From Caprimulgus europaeus (lineage: Eukaryota; Chordata; Aves; Caprimulgiformes; Caprimulgidae), in NCBI GenBank assembly GCA_907165065.1, contig OU015525.1, forward strand, positions 40,778,037-40,842,036: 64,000 nucleotides of DNA, in the 5' to 3' direction. Numbering within the stretch: the stretch's first letter is position 1; every line of letters begins with the position of its first letter. The translations under genes and the position numbers were made by a program. A model generated the notes under the pieces. The model was not told the origin of the DNA and did no database searches. It worked only from the letters and a program-made list of their open reading frames with translations. Of the stretch, positions 12,946 through 26,824 are shown in pieces.

Positions 12946-14504
12946 ATGTTTGTGTAAGTGTATTGGACTCTTGTTTTAGCTTTTCTGTTTGTTTGCTTCT
13001 GAATGGGCACAAAAAGTCAGATGGACTAGGAAAGTGGAAAAAAAATATATCACATACTCTCCTGCAATTTAAGTGGCAGCAGCATCTGATAGTAAAGCTT
13101 ACAGTTTAACAAGTCGCATCTAACATGCACTCCTATCTGTGAGGGCCTCAGCTTAGGGCTTGCGTATCAAACCAGTGACTCAAAATCATGCAAACGAACA
13201 GACCATGTTTATAAACATGGTTGATAATCCCATTGTGCAAAGAGATTACTACATTACACTGATGACCAGATGCATTCATGAGTGAGTATCCCAGTCTGGA
13301 CAATTCAATTGCCCACAGTGCAAAATGACAGGCCTTATTCTGACCTCACATTGGTTTACACAGACTTTTTTCAGTGCATATCCTGTTTCACATCAGTGAC
13401 AGAAGAATGAAGCTCTAGATTCACTATTTTCTTTCTAATGCTTTTAAAAGATTTGTGTAAAGGCAAGATTCTGTTTTAGCAATCATTAAAACCTGCACCC
13501 CAGTTCTGCATCTCCAGGGATACTGTGCATGGACAACCAAATTTACCTTGTTTTGTAACCAGCTGTGAAACAGTATGAGTACAGAGTGGGCACAGGAAGA
13601 AATAACCTGCTTCCACTCTCAGCTTCACTTTATTTAAAAGAGCAGCAAGACCTAGAAGGCCTGCTGGTCAAAAGCCAGACCAGGATGTGTGTTTTCGAAA
13701 TGGTACATTTCAAAATCAAGACACCTCACCACTGAATGAATGAACCCTGCAGCAGCCTGAACTCCTTAAAATACATTATTAGGTGCCTGGAGAGAAATGT
13801 TCATTCCCTGCTGGTATAAGTTGGGCTAACCTGAGCAAAGCAGCAAATATGATAGCGGTAAAACATTTTTTTCTCTCTGAAGTCTCAGCCTAAACACCAA
13901 ACAAAAATCTGCTTGGAGACAAAGCTCTGGGGGAAAATGGGCTTTACCTGGATTTATCAAAAAGTCTTCCTGCTCACAACAAAATGAACATCACAAGACT
14001 AGCAGTAATAACTTCTTTAAAGATTTTACCCTACTTGTAGACCAAGAAAGTCAGCTGGTAAAACTGATGTGCTTAGACAGAGATTCCTGCCATCATTTAC
14101 ATTATACTGTGCTTAAGATGACTGTTAACAAAAGCAGCAGTAGAGAGATACAAGTAGATGCATGGAGAAGATTCTCCTAAACTGGCATGACATTATGTTT
14201 ATTATTTGTGCTTTATATAGTTTTATTTTAATATTGCTTTGCATTTTACAGATCACAATATTATTTTACTACTTCATTAATCAGGGACATCCATTTGCAA
14301 TGGCACAAGACAGCTTTCTAAAAGGTGTGTCTGAACCCTGCTTTAACATATACAATGCAATGCTTTAAATAAACTTGAAAAAAATTAAATATCTCAGGTA
14401 GATTTCTCCTGAATCCTATATCTCTGAGGTGAACAGGTAATGATGATGAGAAGCAAGTTACTAGGCCAAGACAGGAGGGCTCAGGGGTGGAGGGATGGAA
14501 GGAG
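12946..14504. other. Unique AT-rich DNA
   Basis: Nothing recognisable: no repeat family, no exon-like segment with good splice sites, and normal stop density. Confidence 0.6.
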
Positions 14505-15130
14505 GAATCACAGAATGTCAGGGATTGGAAGGGACCTCAAAAGTTCATCTAGTCCAACCCCCCTGCAGAAGCAGGAACACCTACATGAGATCACACAGGA
14601 AGGCGTCCAGGCGGGTCTTGAATGTCTCCAGAGAAGGAGACTCCACAACCTCCCTGGGCAGCCTGTTCCAGTGCTCTGTTACCCTCACAGTAAATAAGTT
14701 CCTTCTCAAATTTAAGCAGAACCTCCTGTGTTCCAGCTTACACCCATTGTCCTATCATTGGACATCACTGTGAAGAGCCTGGCTCCATCCTCCCGACACT
14801 CACCCTTCATATATTTATAAACATTAATAAGGTCCCCCCTCAGCCTCCTCTTCTCCAAGCTAAAGAGGCCCAGCTCCCTCAGCCTTTCCTCATAAGGGAG
14901 ATGCTCCACTCCCTTAATCATCTTGGTGGCTCTGTGCTAGACTCTCTCAAGCAGTTCCCTGTCTTTCTTGAACTGGGGGGCCCAGAACTGGACACAGTAT
15001 TCCAGATGTGGCCTCACCAGGGCAGAGTAGAGGGGAAGGAGAACCTCTCTCGACCTACTAACCACACCCCTTCTAATGCACCCCAGGATGCCATTGGCCT
15101 TCCTGGCCACGAGGGCACAGTGCTGGCTCA
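14505..15130 (-). mobile_element. CR1 retrotransposon, antisense, 3' part
   Basis: Read on the minus strand, this covers the C-terminal end of CR1 ORF2 and the 3' UTR. Recognisable pieces include [15 protein letters not shown]-like protein, the CCAGAACTGGACACAGTATT / TGGCCTCACCAG block, and the 3' end (reverse complement of AATCACAGAATGTCAGGG). The element is 5' truncated at about 15130, after the segment encoding AQHC-A-KANGIL-like residues. Several stops and frameshifts show it cannot be translated. It resembles the copy at 58296 more than those at 21562 or 38124. Confidence 0.93.
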
Positions 15131-18100
15131 GGAAGGGGAAGGTTATCCTGTGCTGAACTCTACCTTTTGCAGATGGTTCCTGCTCAGAGCTTTAGTGAGG
15201 GCTGGAGTGAGGGAGCTGCCAGTGAGCAAACCTGTATTTGTCATAGGTTTGCACCACTGCTGTGCTGACAAGAACTCAGGGGTCAACCTGCTGCATTACA
15301 GCTGTGACACAGCCGTACAGGCATACATAAGGAGGGAAAGAGAAGATGGGGAGGTGCAGGTGTGGCTGGTCTCCCTTCCCTCACCTCCCAGGGCAGGCAG
15401 GGTGTCCCAAGGGGTGCTGGCATGCTGCCAAGCCAGGATGTTCTTCGTGGGTTGTGGAGCACTGACCCACTGCCCCAGGAGTTGCAGTTATCCACAGGCA
15501 GTGCTTTCCTCACACAGACACCCTCTCCTTTGTCACCTGTGGCCTTATCAAAGTAGTTTTCTTTCTGTATTCCTCAGGCCAAAAGGGGCTCATCTTCCCT
15601 CTCCTCAAGCAGCCTTTGAAGGAGTCACAGTTACTTTAATGTTATTCAAGTAGACACTTTAATGCCTTGATGAATAAGTCTCTGGGTGGGTGCTGAGCTG
15701 ATTTACCTGCGCACCTGCAGAGGTGGCCCACACCACTGAAAAGAGGTATAGAAGCTCTCTTTGCAAATTGCTCTTTCAAACATCTCCCTCTACCATAAAT
15801 AAAACAAAATTAGGCTAAATGCAATACATCTGCAAGGACAGCAAGCTTTATCTGGGATTTTTAGGTCAGGCTAGGTTGGTTCAGTGGTGACCAGAAAATA
15901 AATGAAAGATTTCTGAAAGTACAGACATAAACATTTATTTAAAATTTAAAGTTTTAAATGCAGACTAAATAGGTAATCTATGCAACTGGAACAAACCCCC
16001 TCCAAACATACTGCTGAATGTACAAACTCTGGTCCTGTATTTGAAAGGAGACTTGTCTTTTCAACTGTAACTATTGGTGAAATACAATATTCTTCACCCC
16101 CCTGCAATTCTTGTCTTATTTATACTTCTGGGCTATCTCAGCTACCAGAACACCAACGCTATGTAAATGACACCAAATAAGTTACCAGTCTACCTAAAGG
16201 CGTTAGATCCACAAAGGCTTATGCTGTGACAGACCGTTATGTCTCTGGCTAATTAATCACTTGAATTCAGTGGCAGTACTCAGAGTGTATGATGCCGAAG
16301 TCTTTACTAGAGCAGGACCTTGGATGGCCAAGCACGTTATATAAATGTACTAAATAACCTTTTAGCCCACTAAGAAAGAAGTCTAATACCTCCGTTTCAC
16401 AGAACACATACTGAGTGCTTTGCAACAGAAAGATGACAATAGTATACTGGTGAAACAGAGGAAGGCATTGACCTTAAGTGTCTGTGAGAATCTGCAGAGA
16501 AAACCATGACCTGCAGCTTCTGAAGAAAACAGTATTACAAACCCAGGGCAAAATAAGATGAACTCTGGCATCAGCAAAACAGAGATTAAATGCCTGAAAG
16601 AAACCAAAAAGCCTGTGCTGGCAGTACAAAGGGAATAAGCTGGACAATAAGCAAAATTCAGTTTAGCCAAATACAGAAAACAACTTTTCTGGTACAACCA
16701 ATAAGACACAAGTTTTCCAACCCTCCTTTTTTAATAATTAGAGGGATTCAGGAGCCACATAACAGATTATCAGATTTTTTTTAGCTAGGTCAACAGAGAA
16801 ATATTAACATTCACATTGTTTGCACTTTCGTTGCTAAGTGAATAGCTAATAAAGTAGTGAACTTCATCTGCAACTTCAGGCTGCTGTGCACCATCATGGT
16901 AACCAGCTAATATTTTCCAAATTGCTTGAACTGTATGAGTGACTCCAAAGCAAGCTTGTGTTACAGAGAATCACCTAGAATCATTTTTCTTACATAGGTC
17001 TTAAATAAGTGCTAGATACTAACATCAATTCACTTTGTGATGCTCATTCAATATCTTGTTCCTCCTTCATCAGCAGGGCTCCTGGCCCAAACTGCAAGCC
17101 CAGACTTACATAACTGCAGACCAAAAACTTTCCTCATCAAAGTCACCATGAACAAAAACAAAGTTGTACACCATCAGCATAAAGTGATAAGTACTAACAA
17201 GTGACAAGAGACAGCTCAGAGGAGGAGTAGTATTTAAAAAGGGAGGAAGACAAAAGCAATCAAATAGATGGAAAACCAGATTGAATCAGTGAGGCAAAGA
17301 ACATCTCTACAGTTACAGACCACAGGGCATTTATTTAGATGAGAGCAGAAATCACCCAAGGCACTCCCTGACAGTTTTAGGCCCATTTCATAATGCAACA
17401 CAGTTATGCTGATGAAATAAACCAAATAAACATAAATATTCCTGATCTATTAAAGGAATTTACAGTTCTAAAGACCTTTCTCTCCCTCAAAGAGAAATAC
17501 CTCACTCTCTTCTTCACACTATCTGGTTTCTTTCTCTGGAAAGAATATGTAGAAAAACAGTGTTTTTTGATATGATTTTAAGGATTACAATAGTCTCATT
17601 AGTGCAATTACTCAAGTGTAATCTCCGATATGCTTCAGTTTCATGTGATTAACAATAGCTGTTCAAACAGTACATGCTAGTATCATAATGTAATCCATGA
17701 CAACAAGAAGAAAATAAACTTCCACCAGGAACAGTGAGAACTGAACTCTCTAGATGGGTCACTAGAGCTACAGCCAACTAAAAGCTTCACCTAAAGGAAT
17801 GTAGATAGAAATAAAATGGAGATATATTCATGTGTCATGCTTAGCTGATGAAGTAAGCCTTGCTTTATAACATGATGCAAAGGTCAGTATCACATCTGAG
17901 TTATGCACCCCATGATTTCACATGGCAAACATAGGTGATTTTCACTGGAATATACACTACCTGCCTTCTACAGTGTCCCCCATAATGGGAACAGTCTTAT
18001 AGCCATTGAAAAGGAACAGGCTTTTAAAACTACTTATAACTATTTATTACTGTATCTATAGTGTATTTATAAATCACTGGGACCATATCAGGTGTAAACC

Positions 18101-21100
18101 GCTGCTTTCCACTTCCAGTTGCAGAATGCGACTTTGCTGCCAGAGTCATGGGTCAGGCCTTTTGTAGCTGGAAAAGAGGTTGAGCGTTCAGTGAGTATTT
18201 ACTGAAAGAATAATGATGATGAATAAATGTCACTTAATGGCTGTCTCATTCCTTGGCACTCTTTCATTCAAGCCTAGAGCTGCTTAAAGATGTGTTAGCC
18301 CAATTGGATTGGTGGGTGGGAGTGGGAGGGAAGATGGAGACCAGAACTGATGAAGGAAAAATACAGCAGATCTTATTTCCTTTTTAATTTTCACATAGCA
18401 AAAGAACAACAACAAAAACCAACCCTAGATAAACTTTTTCAGTTTATCCTTCAAGGTTTTTCTCAGGCAAAAGAAAAATCAATGTTTTAATTGTGTTACT
18501 CTTTTGTTACTATTTCTTTTAGATGTAGATCAATTTTAAATGAAAACAGTGCTTTCTTGAAATGAAAATGAGAAATGTTTTATCTAGAAAATGTCAAGCT
18601 AAATAGGCTGATATTTTTCATTATTGAAATGTCTAAATGAATGCTTCTGCTTTTAGGTATCTTACGTCATTTTTTTTCATCAAAAATTATTAATCCAAGT
18701 TCAGAAACAACTGGTGCCTGATACGCACACTACTTTTCTCCAGGACAAAAAGGGTACATGCCAGAGCCTGAGGGCCAGAAGAGGCCCATAGCCAGCTTCT
18801 GAGGCCACCCCCAGCTCATGGGGGGCTGTCCATGGGAAGACGTCTGTAGAAAATAAACCACTGTGGTCCTCAGGCTTGGTGAGGAAAAAGAAAATGAGAA
18901 GGGGAAACACAACACGGCTGCTTTTGAACTCATTCTTTCCCTTTGCAAAGCTATCAGTAAGTGGAAGGAACAGAAAGATCCCTGCTTTAACTCTGACTCC
19001 AGAGCTGCCAAAATAACTTTGCTTTGGCTAGTTGTTAGGGTCAGAATTAACAGCCCATCTTTTTTTTTTTTAATGTCTCTCTCCCACCCATGTTTAACTC
19101 TTCATTTCAGCTTCCACAATACCTGCAGTAACATTTTCTCTCAGCACTAGACAAGTAGTGCCCCTTTTCCTCACATGCAGAGCAGCCTGCAGCAGCTTGC
19201 GTAGATCAAATCACCTGCACTGGATCAGATCACACAGCACTTCTTAGACAATGGAATTGCTGCCCACCTCCCATCTCCTACAGAATGAGGAGGTTCCCAG
19301 TCTGTCTTACGGAGGCAACAAAGCAAAAATCCTGGTGAGAAGACAGAGGAGTCTTGCCAGAAGGATCTCTGCTACTTCTGCAGGGAACCTGAGAGACTGC
19401 ACTTGCCTGAGCTTTGTTAACTCACATAGGCACTAAACTGATGATCCTTTCCCACTATTCTCACTGCCTAAATGCAGTGTCCCAAACCCTTTCTCTTTCT
19501 GATGACTTCAGTAGCAATGGCTCCATTTTGCAGCAGTAAAGGATGAATATTCTGAACCTCCATGCTGTCTCATGGACTATGCACAACACTTGTGAATCTG
19601 TGCAACTCTCTTTCTTCACTTTGACAAAAAAAAAACCCAAACAAACTTAAACCATGGACTTGCACAGTAACTAAGCACTGCAACTGCCTTTAATTCTGAC
19701 ACTCAGTCAATACTGACAAATTAGTTGAGTTCTTAAAATTTACATGAAGTTTCATCAGAATATAGTCCAATATTCAATAAGGAACCTTTTTGAGGGGGAG
19801 GCACCATACAGAACTTTGAGCACTGTGATCAATATATTAAAGACAAGGGAGCCTTTGAAGTTGGGTTGCTCTAATTAATGAACTTTATTTTGGGTTTTGC
19901 TTGTCTCAGAAAATATTCTTTCATTTCCAGTCTGTTCTAAGCATTGATAACTGATCCTGCCCCAGCATGGAGGGACTGGATAAGCTGCTTTCCTGCAATA
20001 GCACTCAGCCCTCCATTTCTGAGATACTCTAGTGAATCAGCTAATCTTTGAGCAGCAATCTGCAAACAAAACCAGAACATGTTTGACACTTTTACCCATG
20101 CACTCTGATTATCCTAGGCTTATAGGCATAACCAATCCTTAGACTCATCTACTTTCCTTACAGCGCTTACTGAGGTTGTACCAGCCAAGCCTTGGTCTCC
20201 TGCAACATGCCAGCTTTGGAATCCATTACAACACAATCACTTTATATATGCTAGAAGGAGTAGCAGATGTGCCCAGTGGCTTGGGAAAAGCAGACTCTAT
20301 GTTAAATCATGTGACATGATTAAAAAGGAAACAAAACCAAAATCACGTATGCAATTAATAAAGGGCAGGAAAGTTTAATTAGATTAAAGTACATAATATT
20401 AAGCAAGTATTTTCCTCAGATAAGACAAATTGCTGAATTCAAATTGAACAATCTGTCTGGATCCTAGACCTCATAATATTTAGAATCAGAGTTTGGATCA
20501 TCAGGGTCATAATGTCTGAAGTCAGATTCAAGTATCTCCAGAGTGGAGTACAGATAAATTATTTAAACTTGCAGCCATCTGTGGTGAGGGTTATCATCCC
20601 TTGACTCTGAAGAGGCAGCAATTATGAGAAGCCCTTGGCAATTATGAAATGCAGGATGGTGTTACTTTACCATTGCAGGCTTTGGATGCCATTAAATATA
20701 TCTACATGGCACTACAGTAATGGAAACCCCAGACTGTGTCCTGTGCTGTACTTGCAGCCTTCAAACTCTTCCTGTGTAGCCTGCAAAAGGATGCCACTGT
20801 ATAAGAGACAGAAGGAAGAGAGCATATGCTGCCCCAGCACCAGCTCTCCCTCAAAGCCCACGTTTTCCCTCCTCTTCCCTCTCTGTGCAGAGGCTGGACA
20901 TACCCACACTACTCAGGTGTGGAGTCTGAGGACATGAAATGGCAGCCTGTCCACAAATATATGGGTTGTCACTGGCTTCCATGTACAAGGCCTAAGGGAC
21001 AGTTCTCCAGGGCACCAGTTAGCTCTGACAGTATGCTGAGTGTGGAGTAAGTGAAACTGCTACATCAGCATTTCTGCCTCACTATCATCACAGATGGTGG

Positions 21101-21561
21101 AGGATTTGTCCTGCTTGAAACACTGCAGGGGCACATTGTGCTTAGTGTGGACCCTACCATACAAACGAAATGGTACTCCCTATCCCAAACCCCTGGTATC
21201 TTCCCCAGCTTTCCCTGATTTTCCCTCGTCTGCTCATGCATATTGCTTTGGTCACTGAGCACAACCAGTTTTGCCTTTCTTGATAAGACTAGGTACTTTG
21301 AGAGAAAACCAGCATGTGATGATGCTATTATTTGAAGAACTGTAGTCTAGCCCCTCAAATGCAAAATGCAAAGCTTTGATTGTACAAACAAAGTTACCTT
21401 TGACACTACATACTATGAAGGGCTTTACCTTGCAGCCCTACCACTCATTCAAGAGGTTTTAAAGGAATCTTATTAACTATGAATAATTATTGGCACCTGA
21501 GGACAGATAGCTCAACAAATGTTAATAAAAATAAACAAATAAGGAGAGATGTTAGTAAGAA
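15131..21561. other. Unique DNA, no recognised gene
   Basis: Immediately beyond the CR1 truncation point (15131-15640) the DNA is GC-richer and stop-poor, but no domain is seen. The rest is AT-rich unique sequence with a T/A homopolymer near 19059-19070 and no convincing exon. Confidence 0.55.
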
Positions 21562-22480
21562 GAATCATAGAATAGTTTGGTTGGAAAAAAACATTACAAT
21601 CATCTAGTCCAACTGTAAACCTAGCATTGCCAAGTTCACCACTAAAGAATGTCCCCAAGTACCACATCTACACATCCTTTAAATACCTCCAGGGATGGTG
21701 ACTCCACCACTTCCTTGAGCAGCCTGTTCCAATACTTGACAACACTTTCAGTAAAGAATCTTTTCCTAATATTCAACCTAAACCTCCCTTGGTGCAACCT
21801 AAGGCCGTTCCCTCTTCTCCTATCACTTGTTATTTGGGAGAAGAGACCAACACCCACCTCACTACACCCTCCTTTCAGGTAGTTGTAGACAGCAATTAGG
21901 TCTCCCCTCAGCCTCCGCTTCTCCAGACTAAACAATTCCAGTTCCCTCAGCCACTCCTCATAACACTTGTTCTCCAGCCCCTTCACCAGCTTTGTTGCCC
22001 TTCTCTGGACACGCTCCAGCAACTCAATGTCCTTCCTGTAGTGAGGGGCCCAAAACTGAACACAGCACTCGAGATGCGGCCTCACAGGTGCCGAGTACAA
22101 ACACAATCACCTCCCTACTCCTGCTGGCCACACTATTTCTGATACAGGCCATGATGCTGTTGGCCTTCTTGGCCATCTGGGCACACTGCTGGCTCATGTT
22201 CAGCCAGCTGTCAATCAGCACTCCCAGGTCCTTTTCTGCCAGGCAGGTTTCCAGCTACTCCTCCCCAAGCCTGCAGCATTGCATGGTGTTGTTGTGACCC
22301 AAGTGCAGGACCCAGCACTTGGCCTTGTTAAACCTCATACAATTGGCCTCAGCCTGTCCAGATCGCTTTGCAGAGCCTTCCTACCCTCAAGCAGATCAAC
22401 ACTCCCGCCCAGCTTGGTGTCATCTGCAAGCTTACTGAGGGTGCACCCAATCCCCTCATCCAGACCATTGATAAAGATAT
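21562..22480 (-). mobile_element. CR1 retrotransposon, antisense, RT C-terminus to 3' end
   Basis: On the minus strand it runs from the region after the reverse-transcriptase core to the 3' end (reverse complement of GAATCATAGAATAGTTTGG at 21562). A continuous 154-codon remnant (21642-22106) encodes the CR1 post-RT segment with [36 protein letters not shown] and [20 protein letters not shown]. That is an unusually long intact stretch for an otherwise truncated copy. The 5' truncation is near 22480. It belongs to the same subfamily as the copy at 38124 (shared [17 protein letters not shown]-type segment). Confidence 0.95.
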
Positions 22481-23424
22481 AATACTCTTAAGCACGTTGT
22501 CCTTCTCCTGTCCAGGGTCTAGAGGGTCATTACATATGTTATGTTTGCAGCCAATGTACTGAATTGCAAGGTTGTGCTAGTAATTGTCAACAGTCAACAC
22601 AATAAAAATATATATCTGATGGATCTGTAAGAGTTATGGAGACTGTAAAGCTTAAAACAGAACAGAAGTCATCTTGAACTGATGCAAAATTCCCAGGACA
22701 ACAGAGCAAGCCATGGTTATACCGGAATTTTAACTCTCTCTCACTGTATTTTTAAAACATACACAGAAGTGAATACCATTTGCTTCATAATAATATACTT
22801 TTAGAGATATCTAACACTAACCAGTTGGCCAGGAGCACTGCAATTTACCAGTAATTAATTATCTTTAAGCAGCATTGCGTATCTAAATGATGTCAATGTG
22901 CTGTATAGGTCAAATACTGTTGTAACTCCATTGCAGTTGGACTGATTTCAGAGGATCTACACTTGTATACATGAGTGAAGGAGGCAATAATATTTTTTTT
23001 CATGCACATTGACACTCAGCTATGGATTAACAGCTATCTAGTAGCTAACAACACTTCTTCATGTGACTTCAGATAATACTTGTCTAATTGAAACCTGGAG
23101 GGAAATGAAATAGACCCGAATCATGAACTGAGAGTTTTGAGCCTATATGAAGCTGCCTGGGACCAATTAGTAGCATTATTATTGATTCATATACTGAAGC
23201 ACATAAGACAATTTTTTACTTCTTGATTTTTCCTATAAATCTGCCCAAGAACAGACTTTTTTGTGTGCAAACTTGTTGTTGTGTCCTTTTGACCCCTAAT
23301 CATTACCAGTCCCTTCACCAAATACTTCATGGTGGCAGTGACATTCCCCCCCATGCAGTTTCTTTGCATATCACAGTCCTAATATTCTTCCCACATGTAG
23401 CAGAAGTCTCACAAGAGGTCAGGT

Positions 23425-23457
23425 AAAACAAACAAACAAACAAACAAACAAACAAAA
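23425..23457. repeat. (AAAC)n microsatellite
   Basis: About eight tandem AAAC units without interruption. Confidence 0.97.
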
Positions 23458-25294
23458 ATATATTCAGAACCTTGTGATTAATCTTCAAGCATTTTATCTA
23501 CGATGGGGCAGTTAGCTTGAGCCAGTTATTAATTAGACACATATATTTCTGTGATAGATGGGCCTGCCAGAGCTTTCCAACGCTTGGATCCGGAAGGCAA
23601 CTTTCCCACATTCATGGGTGCTTGGCTCTGGTGTTTTGGTTGGGTTTCTGACATCTCTCCTTTTTCTGACAGAATGTTGCTGTATTTAAAAATAGAAAAC
23701 TCCATCTACTGTGTGGGAAACCGAATTGCAGCTAACATCAATGTATTTCTCTTGTCCATGCTCAGGGAGGGGACTGCCATTCAGAAAGTACTGGCACAGA
23801 CATATAAAGATCCAGACAGACTACATGTTTCTCCTTGACACCTTTCTACTGAAATACAGTGACAACAGAAGAAAGACAGTTGGTCCTGCTGTGAGCTCCA
23901 TGAAAGTGGAGTTGTTTCCATACAAGTGACCCACTGGGATCATTATTGCCCCAGGGGTGCGTGGCCAGGCCGGTCCATGGAGTGACTCTGGAAGCTCTGG
24001 ATCAGGTCCAAGGGCTCTGCACAACTTTTCCAATGTTCCCAGTTTTTCACAGCACTCGGCATGGCCCCAGTGTTCTCACAGATCTGCTGGTGGGCTCTGA
24101 GCCTGCAGCAGGCTCCCACAAAGCCCCAAGCTGTGGCTGTGCCATCTGCTGGAGGAGGACATAGGACTCCCAAACAGTGGCCAGAGGAGACAAGCAGACC
24201 ACTACAGAAAAATATAAGGCTGTTTAAGGGATGGCATTGCAGATTAGAGGTTTGCACTTTGAATAGGCAGTTACCCGGTGGAATACAGATCCTACCCCAT
24301 GATAATGTGCATGTTTTGGTGACTCACTTACAACAACCACTCATTAATTTGTCTAAATATTTTCCCTTTTAAGCACTCCCAGCCTCTTTGACTCCTCTCA
24401 CTTGTATATACCTACCCAGACCCCTTCCTGCAGAGGCAGGCATGGTGCTGCTGCGGCCTGGGTAGGTGGCCATGACCATGCGGCAGAGTGGGACAGCCTC
24501 GTCCCTGCCACAGGCAGGCAGGAGTGCCTGGCACAGGGGGCCAAGGAGCTGGAAGGTGGTGACACACTGGTATTATCTGGTATGTCAGCAGCGTGCTGGG
24601 TCATCAGGAAAAAAAGCCTGATGTTGCACGGGTAGTATCACCTTAACAAAACTGTTTTAAAAAAATGAAAAAAATACCTTAAAAGCTTGTTATTATAATA
24701 CAGAGCTACAGAATGATCCCACAGGAGTAATTCCAGCTGAAACTAAAGAAATCAGTAACTCTAGCTGAGATCAGCTGGGAAAAAACCTTAAGCAAACATG
24801 TAATGAGGGGGGAATATGAAGCTCATATAGCTTATTCTTTTGTTCTGAGGTTTCAGAAACCTACCTGACATTTGGAACATGCAAAACTTAAGAGATTTCA
24901 GATAAAACAGCAAAATACAATCATTGAACTTTATTCATTTGTCAAAATGTCAAAGTTGCTTTTTAATGAATTGCTGTCAATGTAGCATTTGTCTGGACCT
25001 TCCAGTGGCTTAATATCCACTACTCATGTTTTTCTTCTGGTGTGTATCAGGGAAGAGATGGGGAAAACTGTACTTGTGTCATTGGGCTTACAGGGTTTTA
25101 AATGCTGTGATAGCAAGTTAAAAAGCATTAATTGTCGCTGCGTGAGTTATCTTACTGAGTTCATAAAGGCTGTTTTAATGTCTCACATATGTCTGAGTGC
25201 TCTGACTTAATGTCAGAGCACACAGCCCTTAATCTGATCAAGCTCATGATAAGGGTCACCATATGACACTCTCACAGCCACTCTGGCAACCCAG

Positions 25295-25562
25295 GTGGTC
25301 ACTGTGCACTCACTGCTTTCAAATGTCTACCTGAATACCCAGCTTCAAGAATGTGAGATATACTTACAAAGCACTTCTTATCTTTCTGGGGCAGTAGCTT
25401 GCTTAAGTTCCACTCAAGTTGTATTGCTTTTTATTGGCCACTGTTCCAGAATTCATTGTCAGGAGAGAGCGTTTGAGGATTCAGTTTTCAAAGATTTATT
25501 AAGCAGCCTGGAAAAAGAAAAACAACAGAGCTAACGAATAAAAACATTTAAGGAGGTTCCAG

Positions 25563-25591
<29 letters not shown>
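25295..25591 (+). other. Possible 3' end of a retrocopied transcript with poly(A)
   Basis: A run of 29 A residues (25563-25591) is preceded by AATAAA at about 25539, roughly 20 bases upstream, as in a polyadenylated mRNA copied into DNA. An open frame of 79 codons lies just upstream and ends …FKDLLSSLEKEKQQS before TAA/TAG-type stops. No parent gene was recognised, and I could not find a clear flanking target duplication. The alternative is a slippage-expanded A tract downstream of a chance hexamer. Processed copies are rare in birds because CR1 does not mobilise poly(A) RNA efficiently. Confidence 0.3.
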
Positions 25592-25593
<2 letters not shown>

Positions 25594-26605
25594 AAAAAGA
25601 ACCCTGCACTTCTACAAGAATAGCATCTCCAAACTGGTTTTGGACACAGGATCCATCCTTGCAAATTAGACTGTTTGATAATGTGGAGAATAAAATTGTT
25701 TTGTGATGCTTTAAGATTAATATCTTACACACAGATGAATGAGCTATACTCTCATGTCTGCTCTCATGTCAATCTGTCAGATAAAGTGCTAAAATAAAAA
25801 TAAAACAAATACCAGATTTCCTTTTTTGTCTGGCCTTAAGTAAGATATACTGAGCACCCCAAATAAATACTCATTATGTTACTTTTCCTAAAATAAAATT
25901 AGTGAGAAAATAGTTTAGCACATTAAAAATTCCTCTTCCATGATAGATAGTTGGCAGGCCCTGATAGGGAGACTGGAGACATTCCTTTTATCTGATGGAA
26001 AAAATCTTTCTTGCTGGACTGAGCTCTGGCAGCTTTTTTTATTAGTATTTTATTTTTCTGTTGAAGAATGCTGGTGGGTGAAGGAAGCAGACTGTATTTG
26101 GTAGGACGTTATTAACCTTACTTTGGGAAGCTGCAGTTTGCTGCCTTTAAATGTGTGAGTCAAAATAAGCAAACATGAAGAGAGAAAAGCAGCACATTTG
26201 TCAAGTAAAGTAAGGTATCATGATGCAGCTGGGAAGACACTTCTGTCAGTTGCGGCAGTTTCCTGAACATCAGTGGGGTAATTTAGTTAGAAATATCACC
26301 ATTTACAGGAAAAAACAATACTTCAAAATAGTGCTAAAAAACATGAACTGAAAAAAAAAATCTTTGGAAAGTAAAAAAAAAGCCGAAAAGCCAAGCAGCA
26401 CAGACAGATTTATCCATTGCCCAGCAAGGACGATTTACAACTCAAGACATCCCAAATTATCTAGTATTGCAGCACAATGTCACTTCTGACTACTATGTTG
26501 AGAAACTGTGGATAAAGGTTATTCTTTGACCAGGCAATTGAATGCATACTTTCAGTTACAGCATAATTAAAATATATGATATTCCATCTGCACACAATAA
26601 AACAA

Positions 26606-26824
26606 TTTTTTACCATAAAGGTGGTCAACCATCGGCACAGGTTGTCCAAAGAAGCTGTGGAGTCTCCATCCTTGGAGATATTCAAAACTGTATTGGACAT
26701 AGTCCTGGACAACCTGCTCTAAATGACTCTGCTTGAATTGGGCAGCTGAACTAGAAGACCTCCAGAAGTCCCTTCCAACCTCAACTATTCTGTGATTCAG
26801 TGATTCAGTGATTCAGTGATTCTG
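26606..26824 (+). mobile_element. CR1 retrotransposon, short 3' end with 8-bp tail array
   Basis: A sense copy covering the last ~190 bases of CR1: GTGGTCAACCATCGGCACAG / GTTGTCC, the GAGTCTCCATCCTTGGAGAT block, and CCTCCAGAAGTCCCTTCCAA. It ends in a tandem TGATTCAG array at 26793-26824 (three units plus a TGATTCTG variant). Tail arrays of this kind are the normal CR1 terminus, made during target-primed reverse transcription. Confidence 0.95.

Larger units (their letters stand above)
22481..26605. other. Unique DNA with simple repeats and one GC-rich patch
   Basis: Mostly AT-rich unique sequence. It contains the (AAAC)n tract at 23425, a GC-richer stretch at 23940-24610 that is open in several frames on both strands but has no recognised motif, and the poly(A) tract at 25563. 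No firm gene. Confidence 0.5.

Noticed and set aside
14712-15653. Open frames on both strands across the CR1 and its flank, including a 250-codon plus-strand frame
   Set aside because: The plus-strand frame starts antisense to CR1 and runs through its truncation point into unique DNA. The minus-strand pieces are CR1 ORF2 remnants. None is a host gene.
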